The notes below the pieces were generated by a model that ran no database searches, was not told where the DNA came from, and saw only the letters and a program-made list of their open reading frames with translations. Below are positions 1-5,227 of a DNA stretch of 7,613 nucleotides, piece after piece. Source of the DNA: Selenomonadaceae bacterium (lineage in GTDB: Bacteria > Bacillota > Negativicutes > Selenomonadales > Selenomonadaceae); assembly GCA_017453765.1 (NCBI GenBank), contig JAFTEG010000011.1, positions 1-7,613 on the forward strand. Reading direction: 5' to 3'. The position numbers were made by a program, and so were the translations under genes. Each line of letters begins with the position of its first letter. Positions within the stretch are counted from its first letter, which is position 1.

Positions 1-70
1 AGGAGTTAGGGGCTAGGGGCTAGGGGCTGGGGGTTAGTGACTACTCCCTACTCCCTATTCCCTACTCCCT
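1..70. repeat. Heptamer island with inverted halves, leader of ruvB
   Basis: Ten 7-bp units lie in unbroken phase: AGGAGTT, AGGGGCT three times, GGGGGTT, AGTGACT, then ACTCCCT, ACTCCCT, ATTCCCT, ACTCCCT. The second half is the inverted form of the first. Folded about position 39, bases 6-37 pair with 41-72 if G:U is allowed. The only mismatches are 13:65, 20:58, 27:51 and 34:44, one per heptamer. The stem ends one base before the ruvB ribosome site (74-79). Bases 9-33 contain four runs of at least four G separated by 2-3 bases, a canonical G-quadruplex pattern on the ruvB sense strand. The island may continue left of the window. Confidence 0.9.
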
Positions 71-83
71 AAAAAGGAGTTTT

Positions 84-1118
84 ATGGACGAAAGAATAAT
101 TGCGACGGACGAACAAAGCGCCGACGATTGGCAGTACAGTTTACGTCCGCGCAGATTGGCAGAATACATCGGGCAGGACAAGGCGAAACAAAATTTGTCC
201 GTCTTCGTAAAGGCGGCACTGTCACGCCGTGAAGCGCTTGACCATGTTTTACTTTATGGACCGCCGGGACTCGGCAAGACGACGCTGGCAGGGATTATTG
301 CGAATGAATTGGGCGTGAACTTTCGCCCTACGTCCGGTCCCGCGATTGAGAGGTCGGGCGATTTAGCCGCGTTGCTTACGAATTTGCAGGAGCGCGACGT
401 TTTATTTATTGACGAGATTCACCGCCTTAGTCGGCAGGTTGAAGAAATTTTGTATTCGGCAATGGAAGATTTCGCGCTTGACATTATCATAGGCAAGGGA
501 CCATCTGCGCGCAGTATTCGCCTTGACATTGCGCCGTTTACGCTGATTGGTGCTACTACTAAGGCAGGAGCATTGTCTCCGCCGTTGCGTGACAGATTCG
601 GCGTCATTTCGCGGCTTGAATATTATTCGGTCGACGCGCTTAAAGAAATTATAACCCGCGCCGCGCAGATTCTTCACATTGCCATTGACGATAAAGGCGC
701 TGAAGAAATTGCACGCCGTTCACGCGGTACGCCGCGCATTGCCAACAGACTTTTGAAAAGGGTACGCGATTTTGCAGAGGTTGAAGGCAGTACGATAATT
801 TCTGAAGAAGTTGCCGCACGTACACTTCAGACGTTGGAAGTTGACAGCGCGGGACTTGATCATACGGATAGGCGAATGCTTGACGCCATGATAAAAAAAT
901 TTCGCGGAGGTCCCGTCGGTCTTGAGACTATCGCCGCGTCAATCAGTGAAACACGTGAAACTATTGAGGATATTTATGAACCGTACCTTCTGCAACTCGG
1001 CTTTATCATGCGCACTCCGCGCGGTCGCGTCGTCACGGAAGCCGGTTACAATCATATGGGCGTGACTTATCCCGGTACAAAAACCGTTCAACAAAAACTT
1101 TTTGATTTTGAAGATTAA
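84..1118 (+). CDS. ruvB: Holliday junction branch migration helicase RuvB
   Basis: RuvB is the AAA+ motor that, as hexamers loaded on RuvA-bound Holliday junctions, pumps DNA to drive branch migration during recombinational repair in the cytoplasm. The 344 residues match the family's usual length. Visible landmarks are Walker A GPPGLGKT (59-66), Walker B LFIDEIH (107-113), sensor 1 GATT (156-159), the arginine-finger segment PLRDRFG (167-173), sensor 2 RGTPRIANR (214-222) and the C-terminal winged-helix domain (about 265-330, with [10 protein letters not shown] at 275-284). The ATG follows AAGGAG (74-79) by four bases, a short spacing. The usual partner ruvA is not in the window and would lie to the left. 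The leader is a heptamer repeat hairpin, so translation could be affected by its structure (inference). Identity is near certain. Confidence 0.98.
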   Translation: MDERIIATDEQSADDWQYSLRPRRLAEYIGQDKAKQNLSVFVKAALSRREALDHVLLYGPPGLGKTTLAGIIANELGVNFRPTSGPAIERSGDLAALLTNLQERDVLFIDEIHRLSRQVEEILYSAMEDFALDIIIGKGPSARSIRLDIAPFTLIGATTKAGALSPPLRDRFGVISRLEYYSVDALKEIITRAAQILHIAIDDKGAEEIARRSRGTPRIANRLLKRVRDFAEVEGSTIISEEVAARTLQTLEVDSAGLDHTDRRMLDAMIKKFRGGPVGLETIAASISETRETIEDIYEPYLLQLGFIMRTPRGRVVTEAGYNHMGVTYPGTKTVQQKLFDFED

Positions 1119-1137
1119 ACTTTACTTTGAAAATTAA
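1107..1137 (+). repeat. Imperfect echo of the ruvB 3' end
   Basis: TTTGAAGATTAA (1107-1118), which holds the last ruvB codons and its TAA stop, recurs as TTTGAAAATTAA (1126-1137). Eleven of twelve bases agree, with a period of 19. The copy is short and AT-rich, so chance is possible. It is listed because dac and the glycosyltransferase gene show the same arrangement. Confidence 0.5.
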
Positions 1138-1145
1138 TGACTAAA

Positions 1146-1198
1146 AAAAATACCGCTCGGCACCAATTCAAATTTTGGTAATGTCGCGCGGTATTTTT
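1146..1198. terminator. Bidirectional Rho-independent terminator between ruvB and dac
   Basis: An 11-bp perfect stem pairs AAAAATACCGC (1146-1156) with GCGGTATTTTT (1188-1198). The interior contains a smaller ACCAA/TTGGT hairpin (1162-1166 with 1175-1179). T-runs exist on the plus strand (1194-1198) and, through A8 at 1143-1150, on the minus strand. It lies between the convergent 3' ends of ruvB and dac and can serve both. Confidence 0.88.
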
Positions 1199-1206
1199 AT
1201 TTTAAT

Positions 1207-1247
1207 TTATGCGAAGAAACTTTTTAAACTTATGCGAAGAAACTTTT
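1207..1247 (-). repeat. Tandem duplication of the dac 3' end
   Basis: An 18-base exact direct repeat, TTATGCGAAGAAACTTTT, occurs at 1207-1224 and 1230-1247 (period 23). On the minus strand the gene copy (1230-1247) encodes K-S-F-F-A and the TAA stop. The second copy lies just past the stop. As 23 is not a multiple of three, read-through would not meet the copied stop in frame. Confidence 0.88.
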
Positions 1248-2477
1248 AATTTTTTCCCAAAACAATCTGAAGAAAGATTTCTGCTCAATGTCAGCGGTAG
1301 CAATGATATCAGTCGACGCCGCCTCTTTGCCGTCGTACATAACGCGAACTTTGCCGACTTTTTGACCGTTGGTGACGGGAGCATTTAAAACCTTCGGCAA
1401 GTCGTAAACCACTTCGTGCGGCGCGTCGTTGCCGAAAATCGGCATAACAATTTCACCGGTAGTTTTCACTTGCACGGATTTACGCCTGCCTGACATAACG
1501 GGAATATTTTTTACAACTTCGCCGGCTTTAACCAACTTTTCAAACTTCACATTCTGAAAGCCGTAGTCAAGCAGCAGGATTGAATCATTCCACATATATT
1601 CGCTGTCCAAAACTACGGAGATAATCTGAATGCCGTCACGTTTCGCCGCGCTGATAAGACAACGCCCCGCCTTGTCGGTGTAGCCGGTTTTAATGCCGTT
1701 GCCGCCGCGATAAAGCCAAAGCATTTGATTTTCACTGCGCAGGATTTTTGGAAAGTCGTGAATCCAATCGTAAGACTTCTCTTTAGCCGTGACTATATCT
1801 TCAAATTCTGCAAGCTTGTAACCGTAGGCGGCAAGCAGGGCTAAATCGTGCGCGGTAGTGTAATGGTTATCGTCCGGCAGACCGTGCGGGTTTGTGAAAT
1901 TGGTAGACGTTGCACCGAGTTCATGAGCTCTTTGCGTCATATGTTGAGCGAATTGGTAAACACTGCCGTCAAGGTGTTCGGCAATGGCAATGGCGGCGTC
2001 GTTGCCGGAAACCATAATCATACCGTGCAAAAGTTCACGCAGGGGAATATGTTCGCCGGAATTAAGCCAAAGTGTTGAACCTTCCGCGCCGTCAGCATTG
2101 GGACCGACCGTAACAACTTCGTCCATTCTGCCGGATTCGAGCGCCATTATCAGCGTCATCATTTTCGTGGTACTTGCAGGAAACATTTTTCTATCGGCGT
2201 TGCGTGAATAAATGACGTGACCGGTTGACGCCTCGATAACCACTGCGGAAGTTGCCGTGACGTTCGGTAAGGCGTCGCCTGCCGGTACAGGGCGCGAACC
2301 TTGAATCAGCGGCACGGTGTAATTTGGATTTAAGCCGGAATTTTCCGAAGTCAATGTTGTTATCGGTGCCGATGCCTGCGGAATTTCGCTGACTGCTTGA
2401 TATTCGTTTATCGCTTCAGCCTTCGCCGTCATCATTAGCGCTAAAGTTATGCCTAAAAATATTTTTCCGACTTTCAA
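1230..2477 (-). CDS. D-alanyl-D-alanine carboxypeptidase, peptidase family S11 (DacF/PBP5-like)
   Basis: This is a low-molecular-weight penicillin-binding protein that removes the terminal D-Ala from peptidoglycan stem peptides outside the cytoplasmic membrane, limiting cross-linking. The three active-site motifs are present: SxxK at S102-K105 (STTK), SGN at 157-159 and KTG at 263-265. The N-terminus is a signal peptide (hydrophobic core about 6-16, likely cut near A-K-A/E-A at 18-22). A PBP5-type C-terminal beta domain spans about 310-395. The tail (400-415, aromatic and lysine-rich) fits an amphipathic membrane anchor. The 415 residues are normal for the family. The start is TTG at 2477-2475, six bases after GGGAG; this start gives the signal peptide and no nearby ATG competes. 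The gene begins 14 bp after the rnhA stop, so the two are probably co-transcribed. It ends at the shared terminator. The dacF or dacA symbol cannot be decided here. Confidence 0.95.
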   Translation of the reverse strand: MKVGKIFLGITLALMMTAKAEAINEYQAVSEIPQASAPITTLTSENSGLNPNYTVPLIQGSRPVPAGDALPNVTATSAVVIEASTGHVIYSRNADRKMFPASTTKMMTLIMALESGRMDEVVTVGPNADGAEGSTLWLNSGEHIPLRELLHGMIMVSGNDAAIAIAEHLDGSVYQFAQHMTQRAHELGATSTNFTNPHGLPDDNHYTTAHDLALLAAYGYKLAEFEDIVTAKEKSYDWIHDFPKILRSENQMLWLYRGGNGIKTGYTDKAGRCLISAAKRDGIQIISVVLDSEYMWNDSILLLDYGFQNVKFEKLVKAGEVVKNIPVMSGRRKSVQVKTTGEIVMPIFGNDAPHEVVYDLPKVLNAPVTNGQKVGKVRVMYDGKEAASTDIIATADIEQKSFFRLFWEKIKSFFA

Positions 2478-2491
2478 TTTTAACTCCCTTC

Positions 2492-3055
2492 CTACTCGTC
2501 AAATAAAAGTAATTGGCTACCGCTCCACGTTCTGCCGTTTTCATCAGTCGACACATTTTCTGATTGAGGTTTAACATTTTCAGTCGGCGTATTAAAATTT
2601 TCCGACCGCGCAGATTGTGCGTTAATTTTATTAGCCGTTTCACGTGCCAACTTGTCGCAACGTTCATTCAAACTATTTCCCGCGTGACCTTTAACCCAAT
2701 GAAAAGTAACATTGAGATGGGAAATTAAAAAGTCCAGTTCCTTCCAAAGGTCTTGATTTTTAACGGCGCCTTTTTTTGAAGATTTCCAGCCGTTCTTTTT
2801 CCAATTATCCAGCCAATTTTGTGTGAAGGCATTTTTCAAGTAAGTGCTGTCAGTGAAAAGTTCGGCGTTATCATGCGGGGAAATTTTTCTAAGTGCAATG
2901 ATAGCCGCCATTAATTCCATGCGATTGTTAGTCGTGAAACTTTCGCCGCCGATAATTTCTTCGCGCCGCCCGTCTTCATAAAGTATAATTGCCGCATAAC
3001 CGCCTGCGCCGGGATTGCCTATGCAAGAGCCGTCCGTATAAATTTTTATGTTCAT
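2492..3055 (-). CDS. rnhA: Ribonuclease HI with a C-terminal clamp-binding-like tail
   Basis: RNase HI cuts the RNA strand of RNA:DNA hybrids (R-loops, primers) with two metal ions. Catalytic positions match the E. coli enzyme closely: D8 in TDGSC, E47, D69 in TDS, H124 in KGHAGN and D134. The basic segment around 81-95 (W/K-rich) corresponds to the handle region. The enzyme body ends near residue 145. The protein then continues for about 40 residues of N, S, E, T and Q-rich, probably disordered sequence (with repeated T/S-E-N-V) and ends QLLLFDE. QLLLF (181-185) fits the bacterial sliding-clamp-binding pentapeptide consensus QLxLF. The ATG start is the family's normal one (MNIKIYTDGS), yet no Shine-Dalgarno sequence precedes it; the leader is a heptamer repeat array. 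The gene is followed 14 bp later by dac. Confidence 0.96.
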   Translation of the reverse strand: MNIKIYTDGSCIGNPGAGGYAAIILYEDGRREEIIGGESFTTNNRMELMAAIIALRKISPHDNAELFTDSTYLKNAFTQNWLDNWKKNGWKSSKKGAVKNQDLWKELDFLISHLNVTFHWVKGHAGNSLNERCDKLARETANKINAQSARSENFNTPTENVKPQSENVSTDENGRTWSGSQLLLFDE

Positions 3056-3057
3056 GA

Positions 3058-3120
3058 TAGTAAGTAGTAAGTAGTAAATAGTAAATAGTAAATAGTGAAT
3101 AGTGAATAGTGAACAGTGAA
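3058..3120 (-). repeat. Nine tandem heptamers directly upstream of the rnhA start
   Basis: On the plus strand the units are TAGTAAG twice, TAGTAAA three times, TAGTGAA three times and CAGTGAA once, all in phase over 63 bp. The array begins two bases from the rnhA start codon (3053-3055), so it occupies the place where a ribosome binding site should be. Read in the gene's direction it is pyrimidine-rich (TTTACTA type) and contains no AGGAG-like stretch. Unlike the other heptamer islands it has no inverted half and no G-runs. Confidence 0.93.
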
Positions 3121-3155
3121 TATTTTTTAATTACGCATTGTATATAAACGCCAAA

Positions 3156-3185
3156 AGGGAGCCGTCGTACAAACGAAAGCTCCCT
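3156..3185 (-). terminator. Probable terminator of tRNA-Ala
   Basis: A perfect 7-bp stem pairs AGGGAGC (3156-3162) with GCTCCCT (3179-3185). Inside is a second small stem TCGT/ACGA (3165-3168 with 3173-3176). It lies just beyond the 3' end of the minus-strand tRNA. On the minus strand it is followed by only four T residues, so termination may be partial, which would allow read-through into rnhA and dac. Confidence 0.55.
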
Positions 3186-3207
3186 CAAAATTAATTTCAA
3201 AGTTAGT

Positions 3208-3283
3208 TGGTGGAGACGAAGGGGATTGAACCCTCGACCCCCAGATTGCGAACCTGATGCTCTCCCAGCTGAGCTACGTCCCC
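3208..3283 (-). tRNA. tRNA-Ala with anticodon CGC
   Basis: Folded by hand, the 76-nt gene has all arms. The 7-bp acceptor stem is GGGGACG/CGTCTCC, the D stem GCTC/GAGC and the T stem GAGGG/CCCTT with loop TTCAATC. The anticodon loop is TTCGCAA, with anticodon CGC at 3250-3248. The third acceptor pair is G3:U70, the major alanine identity element, and the discriminator is A. The 3' CCA is encoded (3210-3208). CGC reads the alanine codon GCG. The anticodon stem includes two wobble pairs. It stands alone, not in a tRNA cluster. Confidence 0.96.
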
Positions 3284-3293
3284 AACGCCGCGC

Positions 3294-3322
3294 AGTATAT
3301 CACGCCGCCTTTCAAAAGTCAA
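3294..3322 (-). promoter_or_regulatory. Sigma-A-type promoter of tRNA-Ala
   Basis: On the minus strand TTGACT (3322-3317) is followed after exactly 17 bp by TATACT (3299-3294), preceded by TGA, an extended -10 feature. The -10 ends 10 bases before the tRNA's first base, so transcription would begin a few bases upstream of the mature 5' end. This is a close match to a housekeeping promoter. Confidence 0.85.
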
Positions 3323-3330
3323 GAAAAATT

Positions 3331-3397
3331 TTTAGGGAATAGGGGACAGGGAAGAGGGAAGAGAATTTTTTTCGCGACCTAATTCCTGCTCCCTAAA
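3331..3397. repeat. Heptamer island with inverted halves, upstream of tRNA-Ala
   Basis: Forward units AGGGAAT, AGGGGAC, AGGGAAG, AGGGAAG (3334-3361) are followed, after an AT-rich spacer, by inverted units AATTCCT and GCTCCCT (3381-3394). TTTAGGG (3331-3337) pairs perfectly with CCCTAAA (3391-3397), and the stem continues inward through 3345 with one mismatch plus wobbles. Bases 3335-3358 hold four G-runs of three or more separated by 3-4 bases, a G-quadruplex pattern on the plus strand. The island sits between the divergent tRNA and glucosaminidase promoters. Confidence 0.85.
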
Positions 3398-3452
3398 TTC
3401 TAATCTGTAAACTTACTGAAAATTGCACCAAAAAGTTGAATCTTACAATTAA

Positions 3453-3481
3453 TTGACATAAAAAATTTATTGGTGTAAAAT
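3453..3481 (+). promoter_or_regulatory. Sigma-A-type promoter of the glucosaminidase gene
   Basis: A perfect -35 hexamer TTGACA (3453-3458) and TAAAAT (3476-3481, five of six consensus bases) are spaced 17 bp apart. The predicted start of transcription near 3488 leaves a leader of about 55 bases before the TTG start at 3545. Confidence 0.82.
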
Positions 3482-3532
3482 TTTTTCAGTTAGTTAATCA
3501 ACGTCGGAAATATTTTGCCGACACTAAAAAAT

Positions 3533-3547
3533 GAGGTGGATTTTTTG
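3533..3547 (+). promoter_or_regulatory. Ribosome binding site that sets the glucosaminidase start
   Basis: GAGGTGG (3533-3539) lies five bases before TTG at 3545-3547. The more upstream in-frame TTG at 3515 has no comparable purine-rich stretch before it. Starting at 3545 also puts the signal peptide at the N-terminus, so 3545 is preferred. Confidence 0.8.
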
Positions 3548-4312
3548 AATAGTGTACGAATAAAAAAATTTACGGCGGCGTTTTTAATTGGCGCATTTGC
3601 AATTTCATTACCGATGAGTACAGGCGAAGGCAGGATACACGACCCGAAAATTAAGGCTATTTCTTCGTCAGACCTTAGACACGGCGATAGAGCCAACACT
3701 GACAGCAGGTATTCCGGCTACAACTACGGCGCCATTAGAAATGACTACCGCGCAAATTCTTCGTACCCTGATATTAATGTACCGAAAACAACTTCTGCGG
3801 CTGATACTTCGATAATCGGCACGCCGATAGCAAGTCAAGAACAATGCGTAGAATATCTTTTAAGAAATAATCCCAATCCCAAAATCACCGTCTCCCCCGA
3901 AGAAATTGTCGCCTACTACTACGAAGAGGCAGGACGTGAGGGCATTCGTCCCGACGTTGCCTTTGCGCAGGCGCTTAAGGAGACGGGATTTTTCCGTTAC
4001 GGCGGCGATGTTGTACCGGAGCAAAATAACTTCTGCGGGCTCGGCACGACCGGCGGCGGCGTAAGAGGCGGCTACTTCCCTACCGCGCAACTCGGCGTAC
4101 GTGCGCATATTCAGCACCTTTTAGCTTACACGTCGACGCGCAGACCCGTGACGCCGCTTGTAGACCCGCGCTATGACATTGTTCGCAAAGTTTACGGCAG
4201 TCGCACGCTTACAAATTGGTCAGATTTAAACGGACGCTGGGCGGTACCGGGAAATTACTACGGTCAAGAAATTATGTCTATGTTTCTTGCAATGCTTAGT
4301 ATAGATCGATAG
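3545..4312 (+). CDS. Secreted glucosaminidase-domain peptidoglycan hydrolase
   Basis: The likely role is cleavage of the glycan backbone of peptidoglycan outside the cell, as in the mannosyl-glycoprotein endo-beta-N-acetylglucosaminidase-like (Glucosaminidase) family. From the TTG at 3545 the protein has 255 residues: a signal peptide (RIKK at 5-8, hydrophobic 9-23), a low-complexity S/N/D/Y-rich linker (about 30-95), then the domain (about 115-250). Family landmarks are IRPDVAFAQALKETG (134-148), with E146 as candidate catalytic glutamate, NNFCGLGTTGG (161-171) and the GVRAHIQHLLAY segment (184-195). No separate wall-anchoring module is visible. The last three codons and the stop lie inside the GATCGAT repeat island, so the repeat has supplied the gene's end. 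It has its own consensus promoter; mgtC follows in the same direction after 180 bp of repeat. A 265-residue form from TTG 3515 is possible but less likely. Confidence 0.87.
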   Translation: MNSVRIKKFTAAFLIGAFAISLPMSTGEGRIHDPKIKAISSSDLRHGDRANTDSRYSGYNYGAIRNDYRANSSYPDINVPKTTSAADTSIIGTPIASQEQCVEYLLRNNPNPKITVSPEEIVAYYYEEAGREGIRPDVAFAQALKETGFFRYGGDVVPEQNNFCGLGTTGGGVRGGYFPTAQLGVRAHIQHLLAYTSTRRPVTPLVDPRYDIVRKVYGSRTLTNWSDLNGRWAVPGNYYGQEIMSMFLAMLSIDR

Positions 4313-4474
4313 ATCGATGGTTATCGGATCGATGGATCGATGGATCGATGGTTATCGGATCGATGGATCGATGGTCAACTAACGATCCAACCACTATCGA
4401 TCTAACGATCCAACCACTATCGATCTATCGATCCAACCACTATCGATCTATCGATCCAACCACTATCGATCTAA
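4304..4474. repeat. GATCGAT-rich bipartite repeat island
   Basis: The left half has two 31-bp units (4312-4342, 4343-4373) made from GATCGATG blocks and a GTTATCG spacer, preceded by GATCGATA (4304-4311). The right half has four 23-bp units (4383-4405, 4406-4428, 4429-4451, 4452-4474) beginning CGATCCAACCAC and containing ATCGATCTA. Reverse-complemented, the right unit matches the left at 16 of 20 positions (GATCGAT-R-GT-K-R-T-Y-GGATCG), so the halves are diverged inverted copies. GATCGATAGATCGAT (4304-4318) is perfectly complementary to 4419-4433 and 4442-4456. I count 15 GATC sites in about 170 bp. The island begins inside the glucosaminidase gene and ends three bases before the AAAGGGAGG of mgtC. 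Confidence 0.93.
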
Positions 4475-4492
4475 AAAGGGAGGCGTTAATTT

Positions 4493-5158
4493 TTGGTTTC
4501 TGAATTGGAACTTTTCTTTAGGCTGGCGCTTTCCTGCGTTTTGGGCGGCATCATAGGCTATGAGCGTCAAAGTCGGCGAAAATCTGCCGGTCTTCGCACA
4601 AATGTTTTAGTCTGTCTCGGCTCCTGCCTGATAATGGTTTTGAGTGAAGCGCTTTATTTCAACGTCGAAGGGCGTACCAATGCTGACCCTGCGCGTTTGG
4701 CGGCACAAGTTGTAAGCGGCATAGGCTTTCTCGGCGCCGGCGCGATTATGAAGGAAGGCTTAAACGTAACCGGCTTGACTACGGCGGCTTGTCTTTGGGT
4801 AGTTGCAGGCGTCGGGCTTGCAGTAGGTGCAGGTTATTATGCAGGCGCGCTTTTCACTACCGGCTTGATTTTTGCGACTCTCGGCACGCTGTCACGCATT
4901 GACGAATGGGTTATGCATGAGCAAAATTTGTACTTGAAAGTTCGGACGCGTGATAAGCCAGGTCAGCTTATGCATATAAGTTCATGCATTGACGATTTGC
5001 AGTTGAAAGTGCGCGGCGTCAAGGCTACGGCTGATGAAGATCACCCGGATATTTTGTGCATTGACTTTGAAGTTTACAACCATCGCGGCTTGAAAAGCGT
5101 TATTGTTGTGGACGCGATTAAACGCATTGACGGCGTTGTAAGCGTGGACGTAAACTAG
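4493..5158 (+). CDS. MgtC/SapB family membrane protein
   Basis: MgtC/SapB proteins are inner-membrane proteins. Salmonella MgtC acts in survival at low magnesium and modulates the F-type ATPase, but for most bacterial homologues the role is unproven. The 221 residues show the family pattern: GGIIGYERQ and AGLRT (18-36), hydrophobic segments at about 6-22, 37-54, 72-88, 100-115 and 117-133, and the signature QVVSGIGFLGAGAIM (72-86) leading to GLTTAACLW (94-102). Residues from about 145 to the end form a soluble ACT-like regulatory domain. The start is TTG at 4493, nine bases after GGGAGG (4478-4483). No separate promoter is evident between the repeat island and the gene, so it may depend on read-through from the glucosaminidase promoter. 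The TAG stop (5156-5158) overlaps the first heptamer of the next island. Confidence 0.93.
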   Translation: MVSELELFFRLALSCVLGGIIGYERQSRRKSAGLRTNVLVCLGSCLIMVLSEALYFNVEGRTNADPARLAAQVVSGIGFLGAGAIMKEGLNVTGLTTAACLWVVAGVGLAVGAGYYAGALFTTGLIFATLGTLSRIDEWVMHEQNLYLKVRTRDKPGQLMHISSCIDDLQLKVRGVKATADEDHPDILCIDFEVYNHRGLKSVIVVDAIKRIDGVVSVDVN

Positions 5159-5213
5159 GGAAGAGGGATTAGGGAACAGGGAACAGAAGTTCTAAAAGCT
5201 AACCCCTAAAACC
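5157..5213 (+). repeat. Heptamer island between mgtC and the radical SAM gene
   Basis: Units AGGGAAG, AGGGATT, AGGGAAC, AGGGAAC, AGAAGTT (5157-5191) are followed by CTAAAAG, CTAACCC, CTAAAAC (5192-5212), whose CTAACCC type is the inverted form. TTAGGG (5169-5174) pairs with CCCTAA (5204-5209), but this island folds less perfectly than the one at 1-70. Bases 5158-5181 carry four GGG runs with 4-base loops, a G-quadruplex pattern on the sense strand. The array starts within the mgtC stop codon, and the next heptamer step (CTAAGGA) contains the ribosome site of the downstream gene. Confidence 0.85.
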
Positions 5214-5227
5214 TAAGGAGAAATTTT

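Noticed and set aside
402..677. Minus-strand ORFs inside ruvB (also 419-607)
   Set aside because: They lie wholly in antisense to a clear gene, have no ribosome site and show no recognisable domain.
1086..1115. Clamp-binding-like QQKLF at the RuvB C-terminus
   Set aside because: It superficially resembles the RNase HI motif but lacks the hydrophobic second residue and sits next to the folded winged-helix domain, so support is too weak.
1848..2211. Plus-strand ORFs inside dac
   Set aside because: Shadow frames of a well-supported carboxypeptidase gene with low-complexity, unfamiliar translations.
2976..3200. 74-aa minus-strand ORF across the rnhA start and the heptamer array
   Set aside because: Much of its translation is the tandem repeat itself (SLFTIHYSLFTI type), with no ribosome site and overlap with rnhA in another frame.
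3515..3544. Upstream TTG (3515) as the glucosaminidase start
   Set aside because: It has no ribosome site, while TTG 3545 follows GAGGTGG at good spacing and begins a clean signal peptide.
4383..4474. Four 23-bp repeats as a possible CRISPR array
   Set aside because: The units are directly contiguous with no unique spacers, and there are no cas genes.
4304..4474. GATC cluster as a replication origin
   Set aside because: GATC density recalls oriC of enteric bacteria, but I see no DnaA-box cluster (TTATCCACA type), no AT-rich unwinding element and no dnaA or dnaN nearby.
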